Shown: positions 7,684 through 16,464 of the stretch, one piece after another
How positions within the stretch are numbered: position 1 is the first letter of the stretch
Layout of the letters: each line of letters opens with the position of its first letter
Assembly (NCBI GenBank): GCA_963713085.1
Contig: CAVQKQ010000009.1
Location: 124,001 to 188,000 of the forward strand
From: PFJX01 sp963713085
GTDB lineage: Bacteria; Pseudomonadota; Gammaproteobacteria; Burkholderiales; Thiobacillaceae
Direction: 5' to 3'
Length of the DNA: 64,000 nt
Notes under the pieces: generated by a model
The model's input: only the letters and a program-made list of their open reading frames with translations
Database searches by the model: none
What the model was told of the DNA's origin: nothing
Program-made: the position numbers and the translations under genes

Positions 7684-8586
7684 ATGCTCCATCTCACCAT
7701 ACGCCAGCTCCAGATCTTCGAATCCGCCGCGCGCCACCTGTCTTTTTCCCGCGCCGCGGAAGAACTGCACATGTCCCAGCCGGCCGTCTCCATGCAGATG
7801 AAGAAATTGACCGAGGACATCGGCCAACCGGTCATGGAGCAAATTGGCAAACGCGTTCGGCTTACCCCGGCAGGCCAGGAACTGACCAACGCGGCGCGCG
7901 ATGTCCTGGGCGCCCTGAAGCGTTTCGAGCTTTCCCTGGTGGCGCGCCAGGGACTGACCGAGGGCCACCTGCGCCTGGTGGCCATCACCACCGCCACCTA
8001 TTTCGTGCCGCGCCTTCTGGGCGAGTTCGCCAAATTGCACCCGGGCGTCAAATTCTCCCTGCGCGTCACAAACCGGGAGCAGGTACTGGAAAGCCTGGCC
8101 TCCGGCCTGGAGGATCTCTTCATCCTGGGCCAGCCCCCGGAAGGCATGGCGGTGACCGCCGTGCCTTTCATGGAAAATCCCCTGATCGTCCTGGCCGCCC
8201 CCAATCACCCCCTGGCCCAGCACAAAAACATCCCCCTCGCCCGGCTGGCCAAGGAGCCCTGGCTGATGCGCGAACCCGGCTCCGGCACCCGCAAGGCCCT
8301 GGAGCGCCTGTTCGAGGAACATGCCCTCAAGGTCGCGCCGCGCATGGAACTGGGCAGCAACGAGGCCCTGAAACAAGCTGTGCTGGCCGGCCTGGGGATC
8401 GCGGTCATGTCGCGCCATTCACTGGCGCTGCACGCCCCCGACCAGTTCAGCATCCTCAACGTGGAAGGCTTCCCCATCCGACGCCAGTGGTACGCTGTTT
8501 ACCCGGCCGGCCGACGACGTACCGTCGTGGCGCGCACCTTCCTGGATTTCCTGCTTGCCCACGGACCCCACCATGACGCCCTCTAA
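7684..8586 (+). CDS. cbbR: CbbR, LysR-family activator of RuBisCO genes
   Basis: A 300-residue LysR-type regulator. The N-terminal winged helix-turn-helix (residues 1-65) contains the LSFSRAAEELHMSQPAVSMQ recognition region typical of CbbR. The effector-binding fold follows from about residue 90, with conserved stretches such as MREPGSGTRKALE. CbbR senses Calvin-cycle or redox metabolites and activates the divergent cbb operon. Divergence from cbbM with 158 bases between the starts supports the call over a generic LysR. The start codon ATG 7684 lies immediately after the AT-rich operator region. Its 3' end overlaps the next gene by about 14 bases. Confidence 0.93.
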   Translation: MLHLTIRQLQIFESAARHLSFSRAAEELHMSQPAVSMQMKKLTEDIGQPVMEQIGKRVRLTPAGQELTNAARDVLGALKRFELSLVARQGLTEGHLRLVAITTATYFVPRLLGEFAKLHPGVKFSLRVTNREQVLESLASGLEDLFILGQPPEGMAVTAVPFMENPLIVLAAPNHPLAQHKNIPLARLAKEPWLMREPGSGTRKALERLFEEHALKVAPRMELGSNEALKQAVLAGLGIAVMSRHSLALHAPDQFSILNVEGFPIRRQWYAVYPAGRRRTVVARTFLDFLLAHGPHHDAL

Positions 8587-9952
8587 ACCCCAAAAGTCCA
8601 CCCGCGGCCACGGCAGCCACGCCACTCCGCCGAACCGGAGGCGCGGCACTACCGGCCACAGTGGCCGGGGAGAAGAATCTCCCCCCGCTGCCGGCGATCT
8701 GCCCCAGATCGGTCATGCCATCGAGGCCCTGGAACTGGCCCTGGAATTCGACCGGCCGGCCGACGTGAAGCTGTCCTACTTCTTTCGCCATTATCCCAAG
8801 CTGGGCAGCCGGGACCGAGCCTTCATCGCCGAGGCGGTCTACGGGGTGTTGCGCCGACTGCGGACTCTGCGGGCCCTGGCCGAACCGTCCACACCGAAAC
8901 GCCTGCTGCTGGCCTGGATGGCCCGCCACGGCGGCTTCAACCTGCGCCAGTTCGAGGGCGTGGTGAAAGACGACGACATGGCCTGGCTCAAGCGGATCAA
9001 GTCCGTCGATTTGGCGCAACTGCCGGAAAATGTCCGCCTGGACCTGCCGGACTGGCTCATTGAACGTCTAGGGGCACAACACGGCGACGCGGCCGGCGAC
9101 AGTTTGGCAACCCTGGCCGAGGCCCTCAACCGGCCCGCCCCACTGGATCTGCGCGTCAACCCTCTCAAGGTTGACCGGGACGAGGTGCTCAAGAGGCTCA
9201 ACGCCCAGGACATTCCGGCCGCGCCCACGCCTTACTCCCCCTTCGGCATCCGGTTGCAGGGCAAGCCCGCTCTGCAGAAGCACCCCTTGTTCCTGGACGG
9301 CAGCATCGAGGTCCAGGACGAGGGCAGCCAACTCCTGGGCCTGCTCCTGGCGCCCAAGCGGGGCGAGATGGTGTGCGACTTCTGCGCCGGCGCGGGGGGC
9401 AAGACCCTGCTGCTGGGCGCGCTGATGCGCAACAGCGGCAGGTTGTATGCCTTCGATGTCTCTGAAAAGCGCCTGGCCAAGCTGAAGCCGCGTTTGGCCC
9501 GCTCCGGCCTGTCCAATGTGCAAGCCCAGGTCATCGACCACGAACGGGACACCAAGGTGAAGCGGCTGACCGGCAAGTTCGACCGGGTGCTGGTGGACGC
9601 GCCCTGTTCCGGCCTGGGCACGCTGCGCCGCAACCCGGACCTGAAGTGGCGCCAAAGCCCGGAGTCGGTGTCGGAACTGGTCGCGAAACAGGGGGCGATC
9701 CTGGATTCCGCCTCGCGCCTGGTGAAGTCCGGTGGCCGCCTGGTCTACGCCACCTGCAGCCTGCTGCGGGAAGAAAACGAAGACATCGTGGCCGACTTCC
9801 TGGCCACCCATCCCGATTTCATCCCTGTGCCGGTGGGTGAGATCCTGGCCGCGCACAAGATTCCCCTGGAGATGGGCGAGACCCTGCGTCTCAACCCGGC
9901 CGTGCATGGCAGCGACGGCTTCTTTGCCGCCGTGCTGGAAAAGCGCGCTTGA
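8573..9952 (+). CDS. RsmB/NOP-family rRNA cytosine-C5 methyltransferase
   Basis: A 459-residue protein. An N-terminal basic, low-complexity tail of about 40 residues is followed by a NusB-like helical region (RDRAFIAEAVYGVLRRLR). The SAM-dependent methyltransferase fold starts near VCDFCAGAGGKTL (motif I). The two cysteines of the m5C mechanism are visible in DAPCSGLGT (motif IV) and YATCSLL (motif VI). This is the RsmB type, which methylates C967 of 16S rRNA in E. coli. The start at ATG 8573 overlaps the cbbR stop; an upstream ATG at 8555 is also possible. The variable N-terminus and lack of a fmt neighbour leave the exact rRNA target open. Confidence 0.85.
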   Translation: MTPSKPQKSTRGHGSHATPPNRRRGTTGHSGRGEESPPAAGDLPQIGHAIEALELALEFDRPADVKLSYFFRHYPKLGSRDRAFIAEAVYGVLRRLRTLRALAEPSTPKRLLLAWMARHGGFNLRQFEGVVKDDDMAWLKRIKSVDLAQLPENVRLDLPDWLIERLGAQHGDAAGDSLATLAEALNRPAPLDLRVNPLKVDRDEVLKRLNAQDIPAAPTPYSPFGIRLQGKPALQKHPLFLDGSIEVQDEGSQLLGLLLAPKRGEMVCDFCAGAGGKTLLLGALMRNSGRLYAFDVSEKRLAKLKPRLARSGLSNVQAQVIDHERDTKVKRLTGKFDRVLVDAPCSGLGTLRRNPDLKWRQSPESVSELVAKQGAILDSASRLVKSGGRLVYATCSLLREENEDIVADFLATHPDFIPVPVGEILAAHKIPLEMGETLRLNPAVHGSDGFFAAVLEKRA

Positions 9953-10506
9953 ACCGGTCAGGACCGCTGCTGCTGGCTCTGGCCGCATTGCTGGCATCAG
10001 CGGCCGCCGACGCCAGCCCGCCCCTGCTGCTCAACGCCCGGGGCACGGTCCAGGTGGCTTTCACGCCCGGGGAGGATGTCGGCGCCCTGGTGGGGGATGC
10101 CATCCGCAAGGCCCGGCACCAGGTCCTGGTCCAGGCCTACAGCCTGACCCACAAGGCCATCGCCCAAGCCCTGGTGGACGCGAAGCGGCGCGGCCTGGAC
10201 GTGGAGGTGATCGCGGACCGCCAACAGGCCGCCACCGTCGCCACCAGCCTGGTGGACTGGCTGGTGGCGCAGGGCGTGCCTGTCTGGCTGGACGGCGACC
10301 ACGGCGCGGCTCACAACAAGGTCATGGTGATCGATGCGGGCGGCGCAGATACCACCGTGATAACCGGCAGCTTCAATTTCACCCACGCCGCCCAGTACCG
10401 CAACGCCGAGAATCTCCTGGTGCTGCGGGGCAACGGCAACCTGGCCGAGGCTTATGCGGCCAACTGGCGCCGCCACAAGGCCCATTCCCTGCGCCTGCAG
10501 AACTGA
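9949..10506 (+). CDS. Secreted phospholipase D-like protein with one HKD motif
   Basis: A 185-residue protein beginning with a signal peptide (about residues 1-22). It carries one HxKx4D motif (HNKVMVIDA) followed by TGSFNFTHAA and NAENLLVL, the order found in PLD-family proteins of the Nuc endonuclease type, which dimerise to build one active site. It would act in the periplasm or outside the cell as a nuclease or phosphodiesterase. Translation probably starts at TTG 9949, overlapping the stop of the methyltransferase (TTGA); no ATG lies before the signal peptide. This implies translational coupling. The substrate is unknown. Confidence 0.8.
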   Translation: MNRSGPLLLALAALLASAAADASPPLLLNARGTVQVAFTPGEDVGALVGDAIRKARHQVLVQAYSLTHKAIAQALVDAKRRGLDVEVIADRQQAATVATSLVDWLVAQGVPVWLDGDHGAAHNKVMVIDAGGADTTVITGSFNFTHAAQYRNAENLLVLRGNGNLAEAYAANWRRHKAHSLRLQN

Positions 10507-10682
10507 TCGCTTGCCATGCCATACCCCCAGATCACGCCAAACTGGGCGATAGGGGAGCCCTCCGGGCAAGGCATCTTTGAAACTCCCTTCCCGATTAATG
10601 GTCTTATGTAAGGTGCAATGCACAAACGACGACATGTAACCAGGATGTAGAATTTATATCTGTGTTTTATTTTGAGAGCTAA

Positions 10683-11864
10683 ATGACCCAATACCTCAAT
10701 GGCCTGATCGAACTGCCTTGGTGGGGCTATTTGATCGTCACCCTGATCCTGACTCACATCACCATCGCCTCGGTCACCATCTTTCTGCACCGCGCCCAGG
10801 CCCATCGCGCCTTGGACCTGCATCCCGTTCCGAGCCATTTTTTCCGCTTCTGGCTGTGGCTGACCACCAGCATGATCACCAAGCAGTGGGTGGCGGTGCA
10901 CCGCAAGCACCACGCCAAGTGCGAGACCCCCGACGATCCCCACAGCCCCCAGGTATTGGGACTTGCCAAGGTACTCTGGCAGGGCGCCGAACTGTATGAA
11001 GCGGCCAGCAAGAAACGGGAGATACTGGACCAATACGGCCGCGGCACCCCGGACGATTGGCTGGAGCGCCATGTCTATACCGGCCGCAACCTGTGGGGAA
11101 TCGGCCTGATGTTCCTGATCGACCTGGTCCTGTTCGGACCCGTCGGCATCACCATGTGGGCGGTGCAGATGATCTGGATTCCCTTCTTCGCCGCCGGCGT
11201 CATCAACGGCATCGGCCACTTCTGGGGCTACCGCAACTTCACCAGCGACGACGCCAGCACCAATATCGTCCCTTGGGGCATCCTCATCGGCGGCGAGGAA
11301 CTGCACAACAACCACCATGCCTACGGCACCTCCGCCAAGCTTTCCAACCGGTGGTACGAATTCGATATCGGCTGGGCCTACATCCGCACCCTGGAAACCC
11401 TGAGGCTGGCGAGCGTCAAGAAGGTGGCCCCCAAGGTCCGCTGGGGCGAGGTCAAACATTTCTGCGACAGCGATCTGCTGCACACCATCATCACCCACCG
11501 CTACGACGTGCTGACCCGCTATACCCGCACCATGAAACGGATCTACACCCAGGAACTGAAGAAGCTGCAGCCGGAAAAGCTGCAACTGGTGCTTCCGAAG
11601 ACCCGCCAGATACGCCGCTGGCTCAACCTTGACAGCAAGGCCCTCAAGGCCACGGAACAGGAAAAGCTGCAGAGCGTCCTGGCCAACAGCGCCCGGCTGA
11701 ACACCCTCTACCAGATGCGCCAGGATCTCATCGCCCTCTGGGGCCGATCCAACGCCAGCCGGGAACAATTGGTGAGCCAGCTTCAGGACTGGTGCCAGAA
11801 GGCCGAGACAAGCGGTATCGAGGCCCTGTCCCAGTTCTCCCTCAGGCTGCGGAGCTACGCCTGA
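10683..11864 (+). CDS. Membrane fatty acid desaturase (delta-9 acyl desaturase type)
   Basis: A 393-residue integral membrane di-iron desaturase. The three histidine boxes are visible: HRAQAHRA near residue 37, HRKHH near 79 and HNNHH near 213. Membrane segments occur at about residues 12-34, 55-72 and 138-175. It inserts a cis double bond into membrane acyl chains using O2 and an electron donor. The C-terminal 130 residues form a charged helical tail beyond the catalytic core, seen in proteobacterial DesA-like members. It stands alone, after a 176-base gap. The ATG at 10683 lies behind an AT-rich leader with GAGAG as a weak ribosome-binding site. Confidence 0.9.
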   Translation: MTQYLNGLIELPWWGYLIVTLILTHITIASVTIFLHRAQAHRALDLHPVPSHFFRFWLWLTTSMITKQWVAVHRKHHAKCETPDDPHSPQVLGLAKVLWQGAELYEAASKKREILDQYGRGTPDDWLERHVYTGRNLWGIGLMFLIDLVLFGPVGITMWAVQMIWIPFFAAGVINGIGHFWGYRNFTSDDASTNIVPWGILIGGEELHNNHHAYGTSAKLSNRWYEFDIGWAYIRTLETLRLASVKKVAPKVRWGEVKHFCDSDLLHTIITHRYDVLTRYTRTMKRIYTQELKKLQPEKLQLVLPKTRQIRRWLNLDSKALKATEQEKLQSVLANSARLNTLYQMRQDLIALWGRSNASREQLVSQLQDWCQKAETSGIEALSQFSLRLRSYA

Positions 11865-11915
11865 CGCAAGCCGGCGCGCCATCTCTTCGCGTAGTGGCGG
11901 CAGCCATGCGTCGGA

Positions 11916-12257
11916 TCATTGCTCCAGCATCTTCAATTGATAATTGAGGATGAGCAGGCGGCGATCGAGATCCTTGACGTCGGGGTACTGCTCGGTAAAT
12001 CGGGTGAGCAGCTTGGCCCGTTCCGCTTCGAGTTCTTTCACCTGGGCCTGGATCTCTTCCCGACTTCGGTATGGGGCCTGTACCGGGGGGCGGCTTTCCA
12101 GTCTTTGCACCCGGCGCTCCAGATCGGATAGCCGTTGCTCAAGGTCCGCCCCGCCGGATACCGGCTGACGCATGGGCTGATTGCCGCAAGCTGCAAGTAA
12201 CGCAGCCATGGCAATCACTAAGGCAGACCCGCGCAGGAAAGAAGCGATATAGGGCAC
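11916..12257 (-). CDS. Small coiled-coil lipoprotein
   Basis: A 113-residue protein. The signal sequence ends in a lipobox (LLAAC, acylated Cys about residue 24). A predicted coiled coil follows (DLEQRLSDLERRVQRLE), then a second helix with a QYPDVKDLDRRLLILN segment that recalls the terminal coiled-coil of Wzz-type chain-length regulators. It would be anchored in the inner or outer membrane facing the periplasm. No enzymatic motif is present and I do not recognise a named family. It is convergent with the desaturase gene (52 bases between stops). Confidence 0.65.
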   Translation of the reverse strand: MPYIASFLRGSALVIAMAALLAACGNQPMRQPVSGGADLEQRLSDLERRVQRLESRPPVQAPYRSREEIQAQVKELEAERAKLLTRFTEQYPDVKDLDRRLLILNYQLKMLEQ

Positions 12258-12636
12258 CTCTTGGACCTTTCCATGAACGCCTGGTACTCACCACTGAGAC
12301 ACCGAGGCACTAAGTTTTTTAACTATACCCCGACTGTTGGGCATTATGTAGACGACCCTAGTGGGCGAATGCCAGTCAAGCCATAACGCTAAGCAATGCT
12401 TCTATTAGTGGGCGTCTGCCGCCGGGTCGGCGCCCCATCTGGTAAATCGATAGGTGTTGTGCTGCGCTTCATCAATGAATGCCCACCCCCGCTTGCCTTG
12501 CAGAACCCGGCCCTCTCCAATTCAACGTCCAGAGGAGAGTGATTGGCTCGGCATGATCAGATCAAAGCGCATCCATTTATCGCGGCCGACTTCCGAAGGT
12601 TATGCTAGGAATAAATCTTTTATCGGAGGACACGCC
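12258..12636. other. Intergenic stretch ahead of the DUF302/cytochrome genes
   Basis: About 380 bases with no supported gene. It must hold the promoters of the minus-strand lipoprotein and of the plus-strand DUF302 gene, but I see no convincing -35/-10 pair or hairpin. A good ribosome-binding site (CGGAGGA, 12624-12630) decides the downstream start. Confidence 0.4.
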
Positions 12637-13170
12637 ATGAAATACCCGTTCGTCATACTTCAGGCCCTGTTTCTCGGAGGGTCGTTGCTATTGGCAACCC
12701 AAGCCTTGGCAGGGGATGTTCATAAGCATGGCGGCGCGTATTACATAGACTTGCCAGCCAGCCATGATTTCGTCCAAGTCGTAAAACATCTGGAGACGGA
12801 AATCGAGAACATGAACTGGGAAGTACTCAAGGAACAGGATATCGACCAAGGCCTTAGGGAAAACTACCAGATGAACATTCAGAGCAAGGTGGTTTACGCA
12901 TGCAAGTCCCAGTACTTGTCCCAGGCTATCAAGGAGGATCCGAACATCACGCTTATCGTCCCCTGCCGCTTTGCCGTATATCGTGTGGACAACTCAGGCA
13001 AGGCTGTGGGCGAGGATACGGACAAAGCAGGGAAGATTGTCGTCGGCATCTCGGACCCTGTGGATGAGGCGCGCCACCTGGGCATTAAACAGATTAAAGC
13101 GGTCAAGTTAGCCCGTAAGGAACTGCAAGAAGTTCTGCAGGCATTGGCTGACTTCTACAAGGAGAAATAA
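12637..13170 (+). CDS. Periplasmic DUF302 domain protein
   Basis: A 177-residue protein with a clear signal peptide (about residues 1-25, ending ATQALAG) and a DUF302-like domain. The domain has an early hydrophobic VVKHLETEIENMNWEVL helix and a later VPCRFAVYRV strand. The start at ATG 12637 is set by CGGAGGA seven bases upstream; the open frame extends further but has no initiation signal. DUF302 proteins are small alpha/beta proteins without an established function, often beside redox genes. Here it precedes a small cytochrome c and a large cytochrome c/b fusion on the same strand, though gaps of 190 and 41 bases leave its membership in that operon uncertain. Confidence 0.65.
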   Translation: MKYPFVILQALFLGGSLLLATQALAGDVHKHGGAYYIDLPASHDFVQVVKHLETEIENMNWEVLKEQDIDQGLRENYQMNIQSKVVYACKSQYLSQAIKEDPNITLIVPCRFAVYRVDNSGKAVGEDTDKAGKIVVGISDPVDEARHLGIKQIKAVKLARKELQEVLQALADFYKEK

Positions 13171-13360
13171 AGGTACCAAGGGAACCCGAAGGACAACAGC
13201 CAGCCATTTCATTCCAGTCGAACCTTTGCCCTGCCGATTCAGAAAGACCGTAACAAAACAATAGATTAAACAGCCGGGACTATTTCTACTATTGTGAGAA
13301 AGTCTATGCCAATGGGCGTATGACCATGTACCCATCTACATTTTCCTGTGAGGCTGAAAA

Positions 13361-13696
13361 ATGCGTTACTTCATTGTCATAGCTTTGGCAGCTTTCATTT
13401 CTGTTCCCGCGGTTGCCAGCATGGAACTTTCCGAGAAATACGGTTGCAGCGATTGCCACAGGCTGGAAGTAAAGCCTGGTGTCGAGCGGAAAAGGAAAGA
13501 GGGCCCCAGCTACAAGGAAATGGCCCAAAAACGCAAGGGCGAGAAGGGCGCCGAGAAATTCTTAGTGGACGTCATCAAGAAGGGCAGCAAGGGCGTCTGG
13601 AGCAAGAAGCTGGGTAAGAAGAGCGAGATGGATGGCGATGACGATATCCCGGTCAAGGATGCCGACGCCATAGCCAAGTGGATCCTGTCGCTTTAA
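13361..13696 (+). CDS. Small monoheme cytochrome c
   Basis: A 111-residue protein with a signal peptide (to about residue 19, VPAVAS) and one heme-binding motif CSDCH at about residues 29-33. A lysine-rich middle and a C-terminal helix AIAKWILSL follow, as in class I cytochromes c. The motif sits very near the mature N-terminus, as in cytochrome c551-type carriers. A methionine in the DGDD region (SEMDGDDD) could be the sixth ligand. It would be a soluble periplasmic electron carrier. It lies 41 bases ahead of the nine-heme cytochrome gene, so it is a likely redox partner. Confidence 0.85.
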   Translation: MRYFIVIALAAFISVPAVASMELSEKYGCSDCHRLEVKPGVERKRKEGPSYKEMAQKRKGEKGAEKFLVDVIKKGSKGVWSKKLGKKSEMDGDDDIPVKDADAIAKWILSL

Positions 13697-13737
13697 ACAA
13701 TACGTTTGCCCGTGGTCCGGGACGCTAGGGAAGCACA

Positions 13738-15693
13738 ATGGCGAGAACTGCCTTGATGTCGTTTTTTTGGAGCGTGGCCACGGGCCTTTTCCTGTTGGCC
13801 GCCCCCGTTTCTCAAGCCGCGGATGGCGCAGGCGAACAAGCCAACGCCGATGCCGGACCCAAGCTTATCGCCAACAAGCGGTGCATGAATTGCCACGGCG
13901 ATGAGGATGAGAAGACCACCAAAAGGCCGGACGGGACGGAAGTCAATATCTTCGTGGACAAGTCGGCGTTCCAGCACAGCGCCCACGGCCAGCAACTCTG
14001 TGTGGGTTGCCACAACAACATCACCTCCCTACCCCATGAAGAACCTTTGCCCATAAGGGTTGGTTGCATCGATTGCCACATGCGGAAATGGGGCCAACAG
14101 CAGGAACATCCGACCGCGGAATATCAAGCGCTGCAGATCGTGCACCAGCAGATCGAGGGGTATTTGCATTCGGTCCACGCACAAATCAATAAGCTGGACG
14201 ACAGCAAGGTCAATGCCACCTGCACCGATTGTCACGACGCTCACAACATCGGTCATATCGGTAGCTCGGAGAGTGCCGAGCGCCGTTTGAAGGATCCCGA
14301 GGTGTGCGGCCGCTGCCATGAGCAGGAAAAGGCCGAATATCTGACTTCGGTGCACGGCAAGGCGGTCATGGAGCAGAAGAATGCCAAGGCCGCGGTTTGT
14401 TCCGACTGCCATACAACCCACAACATCGCATCAGCGAAGGGAAATGCGGCACAGCTTCGCATTACCCAGAACTGCGGCAATTGCCACACGGAGGACCAGA
14501 AGTCCTATCTGTCCTCCTACCACGGCCAGGTGGTCCGCCTGGGCTACACCAATACCGCCACCTGTTTTGACTGCCACGGTGCCCACGGCATCAAGAAGGT
14601 GGATGACCCGACATCAAGGGTGAACAGCAACAATCTCCTGACGACCTGCCGTACCTGTCACAAGAATGCAACGGCCAACTTCACCAGTTTCCAGCCCCAC
14701 GGCAACCCCCATGATTTCGGCAAGTATCCCGGGATCTGGATCACCGCGAAATTCATGCAGGTGCTGATCGTCAGCGTGTTCCTGTTCTTCTGGACCCATG
14801 TGTTGCTCTGGTTCTACCGGGAGTACAAGGAGCGTCAGGCGGGCCTGGGCTACAAGCCCGATCCGGCCAATCCCGAGACGGTCTACTTCCGCCGTTTCAG
14901 TGTCGTCTGGCGCGTGATCCATCTGTTGTTCGCCCTGAGCATCATCACCTTGGTGCTGACCGGCACCACCCTGCAGTTCTCGGGTACGGCCTGGGCGCAT
15001 AAGGTGATCCAGCTGATTGGTGGCCCGGAGAAGGAAGCGATCATCCACCGCACCGCCGGAGTCATCCTGGTGCTGGCGTTCCTGGTCCAATTCACCATCG
15101 TCGGCTTCAACATCTGGCGCAATCGCAAGACCTTTACCTGGTTCGGCCCCACATCGCTGGTACCCAACCTGCAGGACCTGCGCGATGTCGTTGCCATGTT
15201 CCGCTGGTTCCTGGGCCGCGCGCCACGCCCGAGATTCGACCAATGGGCGTACTGGCAGAAGTTCGATTACTGGGCGCCGTTCTGGGGTATGGCGATAATC
15301 GGGGGTACAGGGCTGATCCTGTTCTTCCCCACCGTCACCGCCCTGCTCCTGCCGGGCTGGGTATTCAACATTGCCACCATCGCCCATGCGGAAGAGGCAT
15401 TGCTGGCGGCGGTGTTCCTGTTTACTGTGCACTTCTTCAACGCACACTTCCGGCCGGAGAAGTTCCCCATGAGCACTTCCATCTTCACCGGGGCAGTGCC
15501 ACTGGAGGAATTCAAGCATGATCATGCGCTGGCATATGAGCGACTGCTGGCCAACGGCGAACTCGACAAGTATCTGGTGAAACCGCCGTCGGCGCGCATG
15601 GCCAAGGGTGCCAGGTTGCTGACGGCAGCCCTCATCCTCGCCAGCCTCACCCTGCTGGTCCTTGTTCTGTATGGCTACGCAACGATGTCGTAG
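13738..15693 (+). CDS. Nine-heme cytochrome c fused to a diheme cytochrome b (CbcL-like)
   Basis: A 651-residue protein. After a signal peptide (about 1-27), nine CXXCH motifs lie between residues 49 and 308: CMNCH, CVGCH, CIDCH, CTDCH, CGRCH, CSDCH, CGNCH, CFDCH and CRTCH. Then come about six membrane helices (from residue 339) with histidines placed as in the HydC/FdnI cytochrome b domain. This architecture, nine c hemes on a membrane cytochrome b, is that of CbcL, the inner-membrane quinol oxidoreductase needed for low-potential Fe(III) respiration in Geobacter. It would pass electrons between the quinone pool and periplasmic carriers such as the cytochrome encoded just upstream. Direction of flow and terminal partner are unknown; no porin-cytochrome conduit is next to it. 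Confidence 0.85.
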   Translation: MARTALMSFFWSVATGLFLLAAPVSQAADGAGEQANADAGPKLIANKRCMNCHGDEDEKTTKRPDGTEVNIFVDKSAFQHSAHGQQLCVGCHNNITSLPHEEPLPIRVGCIDCHMRKWGQQQEHPTAEYQALQIVHQQIEGYLHSVHAQINKLDDSKVNATCTDCHDAHNIGHIGSSESAERRLKDPEVCGRCHEQEKAEYLTSVHGKAVMEQKNAKAAVCSDCHTTHNIASAKGNAAQLRITQNCGNCHTEDQKSYLSSYHGQVVRLGYTNTATCFDCHGAHGIKKVDDPTSRVNSNNLLTTCRTCHKNATANFTSFQPHGNPHDFGKYPGIWITAKFMQVLIVSVFLFFWTHVLLWFYREYKERQAGLGYKPDPANPETVYFRRFSVVWRVIHLLFALSIITLVLTGTTLQFSGTAWAHKVIQLIGGPEKEAIIHRTAGVILVLAFLVQFTIVGFNIWRNRKTFTWFGPTSLVPNLQDLRDVVAMFRWFLGRAPRPRFDQWAYWQKFDYWAPFWGMAIIGGTGLILFFPTVTALLLPGWVFNIATIAHAEEALLAAVFLFTVHFFNAHFRPEKFPMSTSIFTGAVPLEEFKHDHALAYERLLANGELDKYLVKPPSARMAKGARLLTAALILASLTLLVLVLYGYATMS

Positions 15694-15937
15694 CCAAATG
15701 GCGTGAAACCCAGAATGGGCTGGTTTGCTGCCTTATTGACGAGGCATGCAATAAGAACAGTTCAATCATTCTCTGGGAAGTTGGAAATCCAGGGGTTTCT
15801 GTGCTCCCGCCTTCCCTGCGATGCGTTCACGCATGAACCATGCCGAATCTATAAGCCCTATAGCGTTTACAAGACATCGGCTTTGGTCCGAAACCGCAGC
15901 GTCCCCTTGTTCCTGCTGCCTGGGAATGAAATTACCA

Positions 15938-15970
15938 ATAAAAAACCCCGCATTTGCGGGGTTTTTTATT
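15938..15970. terminator. Bidirectional intrinsic terminator
   Basis: A compact hairpin (AAAACCCCGC / GCGGGGTTTT arms around ATTT) with T-runs on both strands. It lies between the plus-strand cytochrome gene and the end of the minus-strand rpmG and can stop both transcripts. The 240 bases before it (15694-15937) show no supported gene. Confidence 0.9.
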
Positions 15971-15985
15971 GGCTTGGAAACCTGC

Positions 15986-16153
15986 TCACTTCAGCTTGGT
16001 TTCCTTGTACTCCACATGCTTTCGCGCCTTGGGATCGAACTTCATGATCGCCATCTTCTCGGGCATGGTCTTCTTGTTCTTGGTGGTGGTGTAGAAATGC
16101 CCGGTGCCCGCAGTGGACTCCAGCTTGATTTTTTCGCGTCCGCCTTTTGCCAT
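15986..16153 (-). CDS. rpmG: 50S ribosomal protein L33
   Basis: A 55-residue basic protein beginning MAKGGREKIKLEST and ending in the KHVEYKETKLK tail, full length for bacterial L33 of the cysteine-free type common in proteobacteria. It binds 23S rRNA near the E site of the large subunit. It is the last gene of the radC-rpmB-rpmG string and ends 15 bases before the terminator hairpin. An AGGAG-type site precedes the ATG. Lack of the zinc-binding cysteine pairs indicates the zinc-independent form. Confidence 0.96.
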   Translation of the reverse strand: MAKGGREKIKLESTAGTGHFYTTTKNKKTMPEKMAIMKFDPKARKHVEYKETKLK

Positions 16154-16164
16154 GATCTATCTCC

Positions 16165-16398
16165 TTACAGCGCGCCGCTGGCACGCAGATCGGCCAGGAC
16201 CACATCGATGCCCTTCTTGTCGATCAGGCGCAGAGCGGCATTGGAAACCCGCAGACGCACCCAACGGTTCTCACTTTCCACCCAGAAACGGCGGTACTGG
16301 AGATTGGGCAGAAAACGGCGCTTTGACTTGTTGTTGGCGTGGGACACGTTGTTCCCCACCATCGGCTTCTTGCCGGTGACCTGACATACACGGGCCAT
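16165..16398 (-). CDS. rpmB: 50S ribosomal protein L28
   Basis: A 77-residue protein with the family start MARVCQVTGKKP, then NNVSHANNKSKRRF and the RFWVESENRWVRLRVS strand, full length for L28. It is a component of the large ribosomal subunit. It lies 11 bases upstream of rpmG, the conserved rpmB-rpmG pairing in proteobacteria. The cysteine pairs of the zinc form are missing apart from a single Cys at residue 5. Confidence 0.97.
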   Translation of the reverse strand: MARVCQVTGKKPMVGNNVSHANNKSKRRFLPNLQYRRFWVESENRWVRLRVSNAALRLIDKKGIDVVLADLRASGAL

Positions 16399-16464
16399 GA
16401 CGGTTACCCCTGGAAAATGCTGAAACGGAAAGTCGGGCTTTATAACACGGATCGTTTTCCCGGG

